Counted from the stretch's first letter, positions 22,981 to 36,598 are shown. The stretch is DNA of 64,000 nucleotides from Meconema thalassinum (GCA_946902985.2 OX336389.2:795088979-795152978), one strand, 5' to 3'. Program-made: numbers and translations. The notes: a model not told the origin generated them from the sequence alone.

Positions 22981-24290
22981 ATGTGCTATTACATAAAGGT
23001 TATTGTGTACGTGTAGTATTGAAACTTCAATCGCATGATTAGGATACAAGACGTAAAAACGACACTTAAAAAAATCGCACAGCTGCCATCTAGTGGTTAT
23101 GAAAACAATTGAAATAAATTAGATGGCAGTAGATTAACATTTGTATAAGCATTTACCGTACCACGCTTCACTGTACTCCAATGCTTAAATCGCGAGAAAC
23201 GTCCATTGAAATGTATACATTTCGCGTCACCGCCATGTTGGATTTGTGCCCACCAGGTTATTGAAAGTCCTATAGGTGAACGTATGTTCATAGCCTCTAT
23301 AAACATAAGAAATTTCAGTTTGATTGCTGTAAACGATTTGTAGATATTGAGAACCATCTAGATATTTCGGATGGTTGCCATTTTGGATTGTTATATACCG
23401 GTATATAGGCCATATATTTATGTACCATTAAAGGAAAATTACTGCGTAGCTTCATTGCTCAAACTTTCACTTGGATCACTTGATTACGACAAAAGAAATA
23501 AAACTTAATTTTGAAATTTCACACAGCCGCCATCTTGAGTTTATGAAAACAATTGAACTAAACAAGATGCCAGTGCATTAAAATATGTATAATAATATAC
23601 TGTACCATATTTCACTGCGCTCAGAGGTTAAATCGCGAGAAAAATCTCTTAAAACCTTTCAACTTCGCTTGGCCGCCATGTTCGTTATGTACTTGACAGG
23701 TTTCTAAAAGTTACATAGATAAACGTGAAGTAGTGCCTTTTATAATTGTACACAATTTCAGGGTGATATCGGTAATAGTTTCGGAGATATAGAATGCCAA
23801 TTAAATATTTCGCACAGCCGCCATCTTGAGGTTATTGAAACAATTGAACTGAATTAGATGCCATTGCATTACAATGTGTATAACCATTTGCTGTTGCAAG
23901 TTCCATTCCGTTTAGATGGTTAAATCGCAAAAAGTCTATTTAAAGACACAAATTCGCTTGGCCGCCATGTTGGTTTAGTCGTTACCAGGTTTTTTGAAAG
24001 GCTCATATGTGAACTTCTAGTAGTGCCCTCTATCACCATACACAATTTTAGGGTGATATCGGTAATAGTTTCGGATATATTGAATGCTGGTTAAATATTT
24101 TGCACAGCCGCCATGTTGGATTGGTGAGACGTAGTCCGTGGAAATGATGCTATGACCTTACCAAGTTTCATTGAAATCGCTCCAGCTGTTTAGAAGGTAT
24201 TAGGGGGCACATACACACATCACACAGACACACATGTGCACACCCACACGGACAAAATGTGATCTCGTCAGCCATTTTTTTTCATAAAAT
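22981..24290 (+). repeat. T1 repeat: tandem ~290-bp units with LINE-like 3' tail
   Basis: Units are marked by CGCACAGCYGCCATCT at about 23078, 23521, 23813 and 24103, the last spacings being 292 and 290 bp. Each unit also has TTGGCCGCCATGTT and TACACAATTTCAGGGTGATAT blocks. The end, ACCAAGTTTCATTGAAATCG followed by CTCCAGCTGTTTAGAAGGTA and a CA-rich run, resembles the 3' ends of RTE-type LINEs. It was probably mobilised by such an element. Other copies lie at 41058-46560 (split) and 18725-18905. Confidence 0.8.
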
Positions 24291-24637
24291 AAGAATAGGC
24301 TAAAAATGCATGTACCGTTGAAAAATTAAATTCCGTAGATAAATATGGCGTAAACAAAATTGAACATTGAACATCATAAACTACATTTATTGGTTCTAAT
24401 CGTTATCGCGGGTAACATAAGTGTCAGTAAATGCAAGCAAATTGTTAGCTGGTTATTAGAAGAAGAATCTAGCAAGGAACTTCCTGATCACGGCGAACAA
24501 AATGTGTTGCTCGTATGAAGATGCTAAAAATGACGTTTATACCTTAAGATAAATTATCCTAAGTTTCAGACCGTGAACCAATGTAAACTTTTATAATACA
24601 CCAACTACACTGAATTAGAAGGAAAGTTGATATGTTT

Positions 24638-26003
24638 TGTCACGGTACAAATGTGACAAAGGATCAAACCCTCGATTACAGGATATGCGATTCTGAATGG
24701 TCGCATATATATATCTGTGATGGTATGATCTAAATTGTCATGTTTTTATGGAGTGTTTATTCGCATGTCATGTATTTTTGTTTTAATTAATTAGATTTAA
24801 GAGAAAAGATCCAAGTCAAGTTTTTAACATATTCAATGGAAATTAGCAATCATGATGGAATTGAGCAGTTTTGTAAGGCCACCGTACCTCAAGTGTAACA
24901 ACAATTTCCTGGAAATATTTCTATTTCCAGCACCCGGGGTTTGGCCCGGTGAGTCATGGGGAGTTCAGTGCTTGGAAAGTAGCTAGCAAGCAAGCTGGCA
25001 ACGCTGCAGTGAGGGAGGTGACGATTGACAAGTACACTAACTTGTGATTGGTTAAGAATCAAGTAATGGAATATTCGATGTCACGGTAGTTATGGGACGC
25101 ATGGCAGGGGTGAAGATGTTACACTTCCGGTTGACGATCTGTGTGACAATCTATTTTGTGATATTTTCGGAGATAGTTCTTATTTTTGATTTGGAGATGT
25201 TAACTTCTGTTTTGGGAATTCTTCGGAGTTATTTCTTGCATTGTGGAACTTACGGAGCGATATGCCAACTTAACTTATGATGCAATATCGCATTGGACAC
25301 GGAACTGTACCGTCTGGATACGTAGAATTTCTTACGGAATGCTATACGTAGTCTATAGTGGACATTACCTGTCCACTAGTTTCGAATAGCTACAAACAGT
25401 TTGGCGTGTCCATGCCTGTACGCAAGTTCGTGGGAAATATTTCAGAATATGCGAATTATGCTTGAAGGTGCAATAACTTCAATCAACGGAGTGGAAGTCG
25501 GAATCAACAAGTCGTTACCGCCTTTCCACATCATAATTCCACATAATAATGTCTTATGGGTGCGATTATCAAATTCAAGGCTACAGTGAGCCAAGCAAAT
25601 CAGTTATCAGTAATTAAAGTCAGGCTGCGTGTGAAATGAACATTATCATACAACGTGTAAACGTAGGACTAACTCTATGGGAAAATTAACCCCAAGGTTA
25701 GTAGGAAACATCAGCTACCAGAAATCATGACGAGTGAGTACCCCATTTCTTCACGTTTCACCGGGGGTCTATAAGTGAGTCATTATGTGTAGCCATGCTA
25801 ATATGATAGGGAACCAATTGTCATTCGGTATTTGGCGAGGATCTTGGAAAGTGTTTATATGTGTTTCTCTCAGAATATAGTATGTTTTATCAGATACCAG
25901 TTCTTATTAAATCAAGCGGTCACTGGTGTAGTTGGGTTTGAATGTTTATTGCTGCTAGTAGTATCGTACAGGTGCATAACCCACACGAACCCGGAATATT
26001 TCA
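24638..26003 (+). repeat. 5' LTR of the old Gypsy element (end uncertain)
   Basis: The portion 24638-25440 is supported by the match to the 3' LTR. The extension to about 26003 rests on a ...TTTCA end followed closely by a TTTTTTGGGAGTAG primer-site-like stretch at about 26026, which is weak. Confidence 0.6.
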
Positions 26004-26259
26004 TTTATTGATGGTATTTTTTGGGAGTAGTGTTATTCTTACTATGAGTGACGAGTGGCCTGTACGGCTACAATTGACGCCACAAGCGTGGAATCGAAGT
26101 ACGAAATAATAGCAACAACAACATTCACGTGTACGTATACGCCAATACACACATTAAAAGGGGGTAGATTCAGTTCACATTTTATACAGATTACAGGTTA
26201 TGTCCTAAGAGTAAAGTCTGATATTAAAAAGTAGAGCCATAAGCAAGGTTAGTGGTAAA

Positions 26260-27800
26260 ATGTCCGATATGAATTTACGAATGGAGGGGTCTAAGAGCGT
26301 GCAGGGTGAGAACTTGATAGAGGAACCGCGGAGAACTCTATCATTACTGAGGAGACCAGATCACTAACGAGGGGGGCAGTCAAATTACCGATAATGGGGG
26401 GATTTGAACGCTAGTTTGCTTCAAATGCTACTGAGCGAAATGAAAGGTATTAAGCAGCAGGGAGGGTCAGTAAACCAGATAATAGAGTCTATGAAACAGC
26501 AGGGAGAGTCTGTAAGTAAGGAAGTAGCTGAAGTGAAGGAGACTGTGAGTAAGGAAATAGGAGAAATTAGGTATTAGGGAGAGTCTATGAAGGTACAAAT
26601 AGAACCTGTAGATAAGCAGGTTGAATCTGTGAAATTTTATGTAGACCCGGCAGTGAAAAAACAGGCCGATGTAATGAATGCCAAGATTGAGGAGTTGAGT
26701 AAGAAAGTACAGGAACATAAGTCGGTGATGAGTAGTAGGTTGGAGAATTTTTAGAGAGAGAACTTAGCAGTAATAGAGAGGAGAGAGATGATGTGCTGAA
26801 AGAAGAGATAGCGAAGAGTCAGGATAGCTTGGAAAGTAGGTTAGCAGGGAATTGGGGTCAATCAGAAAGGAAATTAGAATTAACGGGGAACTAATAGGAG
26901 AGCGAGTGAGCGGAACATCTGAATGGGTGTGCAATACTGTAAGCGATGATTCAAAGGAATATTTTCAAAGAGCGGGGGTCGTAGAAAATAAGCTGCTAGA
27001 GGTCGAGAGCCTTAGAGGAGAACAGGTGCCATTGGCGGAGAGGAATGAAAAACTTCAGAAAGAGCTGATTAAGCTGAGAAGAGAGATGAGAGACCGGCCG
27101 ATGAGCCAAAGGGCCATGTCACTTGGTTGTTCCTACAGGGATCCCGGTTTACCACAGTTTAACTCTCGACAGTTCAATCCATTGGAATATTTAAAGTCCG
27201 TGGAAAAACGATTTTAGAAAGATTAAGACGATGAAATAATCGATTGGGGGAAGGTCATGTAAATGTTTGGGAAATTCAAGGAGCGAGACTGGGTGTCCCT
27301 CACAGAGTATATTTTAGTCACCGTGCTAGTGTGGAAGAATTTAGATGGGGTCAACTCTGACATAGCTATAGTAAGATTGATGCTTAAACATTTTCCAAGC
27401 AGGGTACAACAGGCTAGCTGTATGCAGAAAGTATTGAGGAGTTGGAGGAACTGCTAACTAGCTTTGATAATTTATGCTATCAGCAAACGAATAGAGTAGA
27501 GGTGAAGAGTGAGAACGGGTAGAACGAGCATCAGTCAAATTTTAAAATAATCAGGTTTAATCAGGGAAACAGAGGTTACAATTCTAATTGGAGGAGGGAG
27601 GAGAACAATCATACGAGAGGTGAGATAAATAGATGGGTGAAGAATTATCAAAGGAGAGATAATGTCCAAAGGCGGGAAAACGTTCAGAGAGGGCAACAGG
27701 ACGGGACAGTCAAGAGAGTTAGCAAGGCAGTAAGGAGACCAGAGCAAGCTGATAAACCAGGTCCCAGTAATTTAAACTCTCAGCGGGTTGTGTAAATAGG
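26260..27800 (+). pseudogene. gag relic of the old Gypsy element
   Basis: A likely start ATG at 26260 opens a frame with early stops. Further pieces (about 26430-26750 and 26852-27217) encode Lys/Glu/Gln-rich heptad-like sequence (KEVAEVKETVSKEIGEI, then LQKELIKLRREMRDR), consistent with a coiled-coil Gag N-terminus. Around 27263-27460 is a capsid-like piece. No zinc knuckle was found. Many stops make it non-functional. Assigned as gag mainly by position before the protease. Confidence 0.65.
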
Positions 27801-27959
27801 TCAGTACACAGCCCGAAGGTAAGTATATTAGGCAGTGCGTAAATAAGGAGGAGAAGATAAGTTTCACGCCTATGGTAAAAGAGGATTTATTGCCTGACCA
27901 AGAGGAGTTCCACTTTGGGAAGCCGTGGACAATTGTAAGTTGTGTGATGTGAGTAAGGC

Positions 27960-30900
27960 GGATTTAATTGAGGTATTATTAAGTAATTGCAATAGGTATT
28001 TTAGGAAGAGAAGTTAAGGCTCTGGTAGATTCAGGAAGTGAGAGGACTTAGGAAGTCTATGAGGAAATTATTAGGGGTGGACATAGGTTGGAAGAAATAC
28101 CTGTGAAGACCATGCATACTGTTGCAGCTGTAGGAAGTAAGCGTCAGAAAGTGAGTAAGCAGATATTATTGCCTATTACGTTAGAGAGCGAGGTGAGTAA
28201 ACAATAATATCTGGATATACCTTATTTGATTTACGACGTAGTTCTTGGCACTGACTGGCTGAATAAGCAGAATATTGTTATGGATTTCGATTTTTTAGCG
28301 TATGGCTTTTAGTGCCGGGAGTGTCCGAGGACATGTTCGGCTCGCCAGTTGTGTAGATGCATCGAGACGGACACCCAATGGGTGAGCTACAAGTACCGTT
28401 GGGGAGGGAAGTTGGATTGTAAGGACGAGGAGTTGGAAGGTAGCGGCTGTGGCTTATAGTTATGGACCAACCCCGGCATTTGCCTGGAAGGAAGATGGGA
28501 AACCACAGAAGACCATCTTCAAGGTTGCCGGCGGGGGGATTCAAACCTCCTCGCCTCCCGGATGTGAGCGACTGCCAGCAGTCATGCCGTAACGACCACG
28601 GCTAATTCACCCGGTATGGATTTCGATGACAGAGTTTTATGTCTGGAGAGAGGCACTAAGAATCAGGAGATTAGTATGAGATATTAGCTAGTTGAGGAGA
28701 TGAGTGAGGCTTGTGTTACTAAGGTTTTGGAGGGGATGTCAGCAGGGGAGTCTGACGTGGAAGTACATTTGGTAGATGTATGCCAATTACGGTGGAGGAA
28801 CATCGAGGTGATCCACTTTGGGAGGCCGTGGACAATAGTATGTTATGTGGTGTGAGTAAGGAGGTTTTAATTGAGGTATTCTTAAGTAATAAGGAGGTAT
28901 TTAGTGACAAGCCTGGATTAACGCACGTGTACACTCATCGATTTGAAGTGGTTGATAGTTCACCGTTTTCTTGTCCCAGATATGACATCCTTTCAGGTAT
29001 CCTGCCGCCATAGAGGATTAAATCAACCATATGTTGGACCAAGGTATTATTGAGCCTTCCACGAGCATGTATTCTAACCCACTTGGTGTGGTTGGGAGGA
29101 GCGATGGCTCAGTCAGACTGTGTATCTATGTTCGTCAGTTAAATTCTAAGATGGCAGGTGATTCTCAGAGACCTCAATGTATAGAAGATATTGTTCAGAA
29201 ATTCAACGGTAGGAAATGGTTTTCAACCATGGACCTTAGCGCCAGCCTCTGGCAAGTCTCTTTAAGAGTAGATGATAGGAAGCTAACTACATTCAGTTAT
29301 AAGAGTGGCCTTTTTCCGCATTGTGTCGTACCATTTGGGTGCAAGACTAGTATTTCAGCATTGATCAAGGCATTAAATTAAGTGTTTAGAAGGGACACAC
29401 AGGATTTTATAACAATGTACCTTGACGATCTTATCATTGTATCACATTCTAAAGAGGAGCACCCAGTACACGTGGATATAGCTTTGAGAAAATTAAGCCA
29501 GGTGGGTTTTACAGAGAAACTTACTAAGTCTTCGTTTGCAACCCAACAGATAACATTCCTAGGGCATACTATCACCACACAGGAGATTTTTCCCGAACAG
29601 ACGCGTTTAGACCAAATAATGAATACCACTATATCACGTAACGCCAAACTACTAAGAAGCATTTTAGGGTTTTTTAATTATTTCAGGAGGTTTGTCTTAA
29701 GGTATTCCAATTTGGTTGAACCTTTTAGGGAACTGTTGAAGCAGGGTGCGAGATGGGTGTGGAACCATGAGCTAGAGGCAGCTTTTGCTGACTTGAAGAG
29801 AGGTTTCGTAGATTCAGTTATGATGAAATACCCTAGAGTAGATTGTCCCTACGTCCTTATGACTGGCGCCAGTATATTAGGGTTTCAGGGGTGCTGTGCC
29901 AGTATGATGACGAAGGTACTTTAGAAATAGCCCCATTAGCTAGTAGGGGTTTGAGTATGGTGGAGAAGCGTTATACTATCACTGAGATAGAATTATTGGT
30001 TATCGTTTACTCGCTTAGGAAATTTCGTAGCTACAGTATGTTCTGAGGAGCATGTTGAAGGTTCCCACAGACAATTATGCTCTAGTAGTTATGGGTTCGT
30101 GTACGTTGACCTCTAATAGGTTGTCAACTTGGATTTTGGCAAACAGTGAGTACAATCTGGAGATTACGTACATTAATGGTAAGGAGAATATAGTGGCTTA
30201 TTCCCTTCGTAGGAATATATGTGATGATGATCACACGGTGGTGGACTTGAATCAGGGTGGTGTTTTGTGCACCACAACGGCAAGAGATTGTGTTGATGAG
30301 ATGGGTAAGCTCCGTAATTTGCTGACAGAGCAAGAGAAAGACGAAAGCATGGCTTAGATCTTGTGTGATATGAGGAACATGGAAGTTGGAGCTAGACTCC
30401 AGGTGGGTAAGTTTGCCTATAAGCTAGAATGTGGCTTGTTAGCAAGGTTATGCCATCTAGGTAATTGGAAGTTTTGTGTTCCATTAGCTTTATAGGAAGC
30501 TATGATATGGTGTCACCATAACGCGCAGGGGCATTTTGGAGCGGCTAAGGTTCCTTAAGCTGTTCATCAGCATTTTATTTCGCGTAATAATGGAAGGAAC
30601 GACCTTGCGAGCTGCGATTTGTGTCAGCGTTGTAAAGTTCCAACGAGATTTTTAGTCGTCAGGCGGTAATCACTGAAAAACCGTGGGATTTACTACACTG
30701 TGATTTGTATGGACCTTAAGTCAAATCTCGGTATGGATATCAATATATCTTCGTGATTCTTGACTCTTTAAGTAAGTTTGTCAAGCTGTATCCCCTGAAA
30801 AAGCGACTAGGAAGGGTTGTGCCCTACAAATGGTCGAGAAATACATCCCTGAGTTCGGGAAGCCCATCAGAGTATTGACAGACCATGGCAGCCAGTTCAC

Positions 30901-31260
30901 TTAGAAAATCTGGAAAACCAAGTTGAGTGAATTGGGAGTAGTACATGTTTTCTTTTCAATAAGATATCCTCAAGGAAGCATGGCGGAGAGAACGATGAAG
31001 GATTGAGGCCGAGTATTCCGTACTTATGTAAGCGATTGCCACAGTGCTTGCTTCTCCAAACTAGGAGATATTGAAATATGATTCAATAATACGTACCATG
31101 AGACGACGAGATGCACGCCCTATGAAAATCAGTTCAGTAGGAAGCCTACCAATTAAATCGAAAGGGTGTTAGTTTTGAAATGGGGAGAGGAGATTGGGGA
31201 GGATATCAGCATCCAGCTGGCTAGGAGTATTTTAAAAAGCAGGAAGTATACATAGGTGCC
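27960..31260 (+). pseudogene. pol relic of the old Gypsy element (PR-RT-RH-IN)
   Basis: Protease: REVKALVDSGSE at about 28005-28040, followed by VLGTDWL. RT: MLDQGIIEPSTS (about 29031) through WFSTMDL and MYLDDLIIVSH, with the YLDD at 29418-29429. RNase H: TITEIELLVIVYSLRKF and TYINGKENIVAYSLRRN (to about 30210). Integrase: GHFGAAK (about 30535), CDLCQRCK (about 30620), VLTDHGSQFT (about 30875) and a MAERTMKD equivalent of the catalytic E region. Frames change repeatedly with many stops, so nothing can be expressed. The pieces remain collinear, so this is decay in place. A SINE interrupts it at 28292-28614. Confidence 0.9.
28292..28614 (-). repeat. tRNA-derived SINE inserted in pol, 13-bp target duplication
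   Basis: The pol sequence TATGGATTTCGAT is duplicated at 28279-28291 and 28615-28627 around this 323-bp insert. On the minus strand it starts with a tRNA-like head (TAGCCGTGGTCGTTACGGC, then B box GGTTTGAATCC) and ends with an A-rich CGCTAAAAAA, so it is a complete retroposed SINE. Confidence 0.92.
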
Positions 31261-31977
31261 AGCACAAAAGGGTTAAGTTTAATTTCTTCTATGTTGATGT
31301 TTTAGTATTACTCAGGGTGCCGTGTCCTTCATCCGCTCAAGCCAAGGGAATGTCTAAATTCTTTCATATTTTTAAGGGAACTTTTATAGTGACTAGGCGT
31401 ATTGGCGAGTGTGCGTATGACTGATAGACCATCAAGGAACCGCTGTAGGGTCATATATTATGTATAATATTAGGAGGTATGTTAGTAAGTAAGATCACGG
31501 CAGATCCTCAATGGCAGACGTAATCGACAAAGTGATATATTGAATGGCACGCATATCAAGAAATGACGAAGAGGCTATCCGGCCAAGTAACAAAGATGAG
31601 CATCATTATAAAATTTCAAATGCAAAATAATGTCCATTTTGCGAGTACGACGCAATTAAATGTCGAAGATTGTCAAAAGTGACAAATTGAGTGTAAATTA
31701 TAGGATACTGAGAAACATTGAGAAATGTCGGAAGTGTGAATTAGCATTAAGAAACAAACAGACATTGGAAACAATTTGTTCAACCAGAATGGCGTCAAGA
31801 AAATTAATTTGTAATATTCATTGTAATAATCATTGTAGTGAAGTGTATTTATGTATGTACGTTTTCAGGAGTGCATTATTTATGTATTTCTAGGGTCATT
31901 TGTGTATTGAAGGAGTTGGTGAGTTTAGATGTAGTCCCCATTCATATAAATTCAAGGGAACTACACCGGAGGGGAAT

Positions 31978-32816
31978 TGTCTCAATTCAAATGTGACAAG
32001 GGATCGAACCCACGATTTCAGGACATACGATTCTGAATAGCCACATATATACATTTTTCTGTGATGGTATGATCTTTATTGTAATGATTTTATGGAGTGT
32101 TTTTTTTGTATGTCATATATTTATTGTTGTAATTAATTAGATTTAAGATATAAGTTTATAACAAGATCCAAGTCAGGTTTTAAACATATCCAATGGTAAT
32201 TATCTAGCATGCTGGAATTGAGCAGTTTTGTAAGGCTACCGTACCTCATGTGTGCCAACAACTTGCTGGAAATATTTCTATTCCCAGCACCCCGGGTTGG
32301 CCCCGGTGAGTCATGGGGAGTTCAGTGCTTGGATAGTAGCAAGCAAGTTGGCAATGCTGTAGCAAGGGAAGTGACGATTGACAATTACACTAATTTGTGA
32401 ATTGTTAATAAACAAGTAGTGGAGTTTTCGAAGTCACGGTAGTCATGGGACGCATGGTGGGGGTGAAGATGTTGTACTTAGGGTTGAAGGACTGTGAGGC
32501 ACCCCAATTTGTGATCTCTTCGGAGTTAGTTCTGATTCTTGATTTTGAGAAATTAACTTCTGTATTTGGGAACTACGCGGAGTTATTTCTTGCATTGTGG
32601 AACTTGTAATTAGGGAGCGATATACTAACTTAGCAATGTTCAGGGGGAGCTTGTGTTATAAGGGCTAATAATGCAATATCGCATTGGACACGGAATTCTA
32701 AGTTACAATCTGGATAAGCAGAATTTCTAACGGAATTCTATACCTAGTCCACTAGATCCGATTAGCTATGAACAGTTTCGCGGGTCCATGCATGTACGCA
32801 AGTTCGTGGGAAATAT
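31978..32816 (+). repeat. 3' LTR of the old Gypsy element, truncated
   Basis: It matches 24638-25440, for example TCATGGGGAGTTCAGTGCTTG and CGCAAGTTCGTGGGAAATAT, and stops where foldback sequence begins. No remainder was found on the far side of the foldback structure. Confidence 0.85.
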
Positions 32817-33994
32817 ATACAAGGTTTTTCACCTAAGATGTTACTCGCCAATATATTTTAAACCGTTAAAGATATCAATAATCTGTTTTCACTTTAGGGA
32901 ATACATTAACTCATACATTTTTTCCTTTATTTGTGAATAGCTGAGATATTGGTACTAACTTAGTTTTTTTTAATGGAACTATACTAATTTTTGCATACAG
33001 AGTAACTGATTTCACTGAGAATAATTCAACGGTTTTATTATTTCCCAAATCGAACGAGTACTTTTTGAGAAATTGAGGATATGGAGATTGTGCTAGGCCA
33101 CGCCTTCTTTTGGTGACGCGTTATGCGAAAGCGAATGGCAAGTACGTGGCGGCTGAGCGTGAGTCAAGAATTGTTGGTGCACTTCAATAGCGTCACAGGT
33201 GTAGTCTGCTTCAAAACAAAATGAATATCCTGAAATCAGAATCGTAGTCGTTATTATCAGAGTCCTTTTTTTGGGGGGGGGGGGAGGGGGTGTAAATAAG
33301 TGATGAAAACAAATAGAAATGTGAAGTTCCATTTGTTGTCCAATAATTTCTTCCGTCACTTGCTGTTTGGTATAATGGGACGATGTAACAGATGGTGGCG
33401 TAATTTGCATTTCATTTCCTATAACATGTAGAATAAATAGGGTTATTCACCTAAGATGTTACGCGGAAATAACGTCTAAACCATTAAAAATATCGGTATT
33501 CTGTTTTCATATGCGTAAATGATACCCAGGGGCTTGGAAAAATAATGTGCTACTTGTTGTCATGAAGTTAGTACGCCTAATAACCGACTTAATGATACTA
33601 ACTCCATATTTATGAATGGAACGGCACAAATGCATACGGCTGGTCTAAAAGTTCAACTATGTAATTATTTCCAAAATCGTTCAGTTACTTTTTGAGATAT
33701 CAATATCAACATGCGCTGTTGTGCATGCCGCATCAGACAGCGTGCAATAGGCTAGCAGGTTCCTGGGTGTGATTCCAGCCACTGAATGAATACCAGGCAT
33801 GTACTGTAAACAATCGTACACATAATGTGATGTACCGTAACATTCCCTGGGTGTGCAACGTTATTGAATGACAGGCGAATTCACCACACATACCCAAGGA
33901 AACGGGGCTACCTGACCACGCTACCAAAGCCCCGGAAATGAAATACTGTAACGACAAACAGGAACTCTTCTCCGTAACCCGGCGACCTCCTTAA

Positions 33995-34245
33995 TCACGT
34001 GTAGCGGCTAGGATTCTTAGCTGTCGCCGGGTTTTATTCCCGGGTCTGATAAGCAATTTAATTCTGGTTGTAGGGCTGGAACGGGGTACACTCCGCCTCG
34101 TTAGGCAAACTGAGAAGAGGTGGGTTCGATACCCATCTCAGCTATCCTGGGAGTGTTTCTGTGGATTCTCAATGCTACTCCAGGCAAATGTCGGTAGGGT
34201 TCCTTACTGACGACAGCGGCCGCTGCCGTCCCAATTCCTCACCTA
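33995..34245 (+). repeat. tRNA-derived SINE, degraded
   Basis: A tRNA-like piece with GGGTTTTATTCCCGGG (about 34028) is followed by another B-box-like GGGTTCGATACCC (about 34123), then CTCCAGGCAAATGTCGGTAGG and GACAGCGGCCGCTGCCGTC, related to the body of the SINE at 15420-15695. Confidence 0.55.
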
Positions 34246-34639
34246 AATTAGAAATACAGTACACCACTACATACACACAATAGCACAGGTTAACATACAT
34301 TTTATAACATAAATACAGTACACATCTCCAAGCATACGGGGCTACATGACCACGATGCCTTAGCCCCAGAAATGAAATAACAACTATTCTTTGAATCCCT
34401 TCCAGTGTTTTAGTCATGTACGTCTGGAGAGGAACCCGAACAATAAGATGCATTACTGGAATTGCGGCCGTATATGCATTGCTGTTCTGGAGTACACGTT
34501 GTGTTTGAAAATGTGGATGTTTTCATGCAATCGAAGTTTGAAACACGAACGTTCTGCAAACACATGGAAATAGTAAGGTAAGGTAGTGTATCTGCTATTA
34601 GAGAGGGTAGGAGGGGAAGGTCTTGTCACTCCTGTGTCT

Positions 34640-35755
34640 CACGGGCCTCATGTTACTTACAGTACAGTTTTGGAGTAGAGTACTTACGCAATGCCTTACA
34701 CAAACCAAGAGAAACTGGACATGCTTCTCCTGTACGGGGAGTATGGAAGGAGTTCCAGGTGAGCTTCGCAACTGTATGCTGAGAGGTATCCTGCCCAGGA
34801 TCATCCGTCACATATGACAATACGACGCCTTTGCCGCAAGTTGTTGCATAACGGACACTGCAATGCCGTGAATAGGAACAGGAGCAGACCAGTGACAGGT
34901 AAAGATAGGGTAATAGATGTTCTGGCGGCCGTCACCCATACTCAACATACCAGCTCCAACGCAATTGCGCGTGATTCCGGGATAAGCCAGACTAGTGTCA
35001 TTCGCATTTTACAGCAAGACAAGTTTCATCAATATCACGTATCCTTGCATCAACAACTTGATGAGCGAGATTATAGTCAAGGTGTGGATTTCTGCCATGC
35101 TCTTCTTATATGACTACGGGACGACAGGAACTTCCTGTGGAGACTTCTCTTCACTGATGAAGCGTCCTTCACCAACCATGGTTATATCAATCTATGGAAT
35201 ATGCACTATTGGGCGTGTGAGAACCCACACTGGCCCAGGCAGGTGGAAAATTTGCGGCAATTGAGTGTCAATGTGTGGTCCGGGATAATCGTTGACATGT
35301 AGAGCCATATTTTTTTGACGGTACTTTGACGGGGAACAGATATGCTACATTCCTATCAGAGGTGTTACTAGTTCTCCTGGAAAACGTACCACTTAACATA
35401 CGACAGGATATGTGGTTCCAGCACGACGGGTGTCCTGCCCACTATTCACTTGTGGCCCGGCAAGTCTTAAACGAGATATTCCCCAGTAGATGGATCGAAC
35501 GTGGTGGCGACATGAGTTGACCAGCACGGTCACCTGATTTGACACCGCTGGACATTTTTCTCTGAAGTATGCTCAAGGACACAGTCTACGCGCAAGCTCC
35601 AACAACACCAGAGGATCTCATGCGACGTATCATCGCAGCATGTGCTGCAATATCGAAGGAAACTCTTCGGTCTGTGACATCGTCCCGCGCGACACGACTG
35701 CAAATGTGCATTGCCTTTGATGGTCAAAATTTCGAGCATGTAACTAAATAAAACA
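34640..35755 (+). pseudogene. Relic of IS630/Tc1-mariner-like transposase with DUF4817-type N-terminus
   Basis: Plus-strand pieces are in order. The DUF4817-like start lies at about 34710-34815. The helix-turn-helix region (about 34920-35020: SSNAIARDSGISQTSVIRIL) would bind terminal repeats. The catalytic part follows: WFQHDGCPAHYSLVARQVL with the second D (about 35412-35470), then WIERGGD, RSPDLTPLDIFL with the final acidic residue (about 35535-35565), and MLKDTVYAQAPTTPEDLMRRI. The family normally has a single ORF. Here at least four frame changes or stops break it. It lies inside the foldback interior, in forward orientation. Confidence 0.82.
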
Positions 35756-36598
35756 GAAACATTGTGTATGCGGATAACTGCGACGCACATTTTCAAACAT
35801 CACCAATCTCGTTTCTTCATTGTTGTGATAATTCATCCTCCAGTCAAGTAACGATTGGCCACGAGTGGCTTTGACACATAAAGATCCGTAAACGGTCTCT
35901 AAATGCAAAATGTCAGCGTCATACCAATTACACTGACGAGACGTTGTTATGTTCCCGTGCCCACGGCCTTAGGATCATTTCCAAAGAAGTCTACCTCGGA
36001 CAATATTAATTTGCTTTTCTAGAACGAACCCTTCGGGTGTCCTGTGTTATGTTTAATTCTCAATTCATACAGTAGTATGTACTGTACATTCAAACCAGTG
36101 ACAATTAGAGCTTTCGTTATGTTCCTTTGAAGTCGAAGTAATTATTCAAACCTTATTTAAAATATCCACCCTCCCTGTCCTGCCATGCACACTTTGCAAA
36201 CCCATCAGATGTGTACTATTTGCATCCTTGCCTGCTATTCATTCAGTGGCTGGAATCTCACGCAGGAACCTACTTGCCCGACTGCAAGCTGTCTGATGCG
36301 GCATGCACAACAGCGCATGTTCTTGTTATTGTTATCTCAAAAGGTAACTGTCCGATTTTGAAAATAATTACATATTTGAACTTGTACGCAGTTGAACGTT
36401 TAGACTAGACGTATGAATTTGTGCCGTTCCATTTAAAAAGATGAAGTTAGTATCAATATCTAGGTTTTCACTCACCCCATTAGAACAAGTAGCACATTAT
36501 TTTCCAAGCCCCTGGGTATCATTTACGCCTATGAAAAAATACCAACATATTTAATGGTTTAGACGTTTCCGTGTAACATCCCTATTTATTCTACATGT

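Larger units (their letters stand above)
24638..32816 (+). mobile_element. Old, decayed Ty3/Gypsy LTR retrotransposon
   Basis: The first 803 bp (24638-25440) recur at 31978-32816 with many differences, flanking gag and pol relics in the same orientation. The repeat at 31978 starts TGTC and is preceded by a polypurine tract GGAGGGGAA (31968-31976), so these are LTRs. The 3' LTR is cut off at 32816, where the foldback structure begins. The 5' LTR probably continues to about 26.0 kb, with ATTAAA at about 25907, but its exact end is unclear. The interior is full of stops and frameshifts. This element is clearly far older than the one at 3868-14209. Confidence 0.88.

Noticed and set aside
23097..23357. 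Minus-strand open frame homologous to one at 41280-41546
   Set aside because: The similarity is explained by the T1 DNA repeat. The frame is not maintained in other units.
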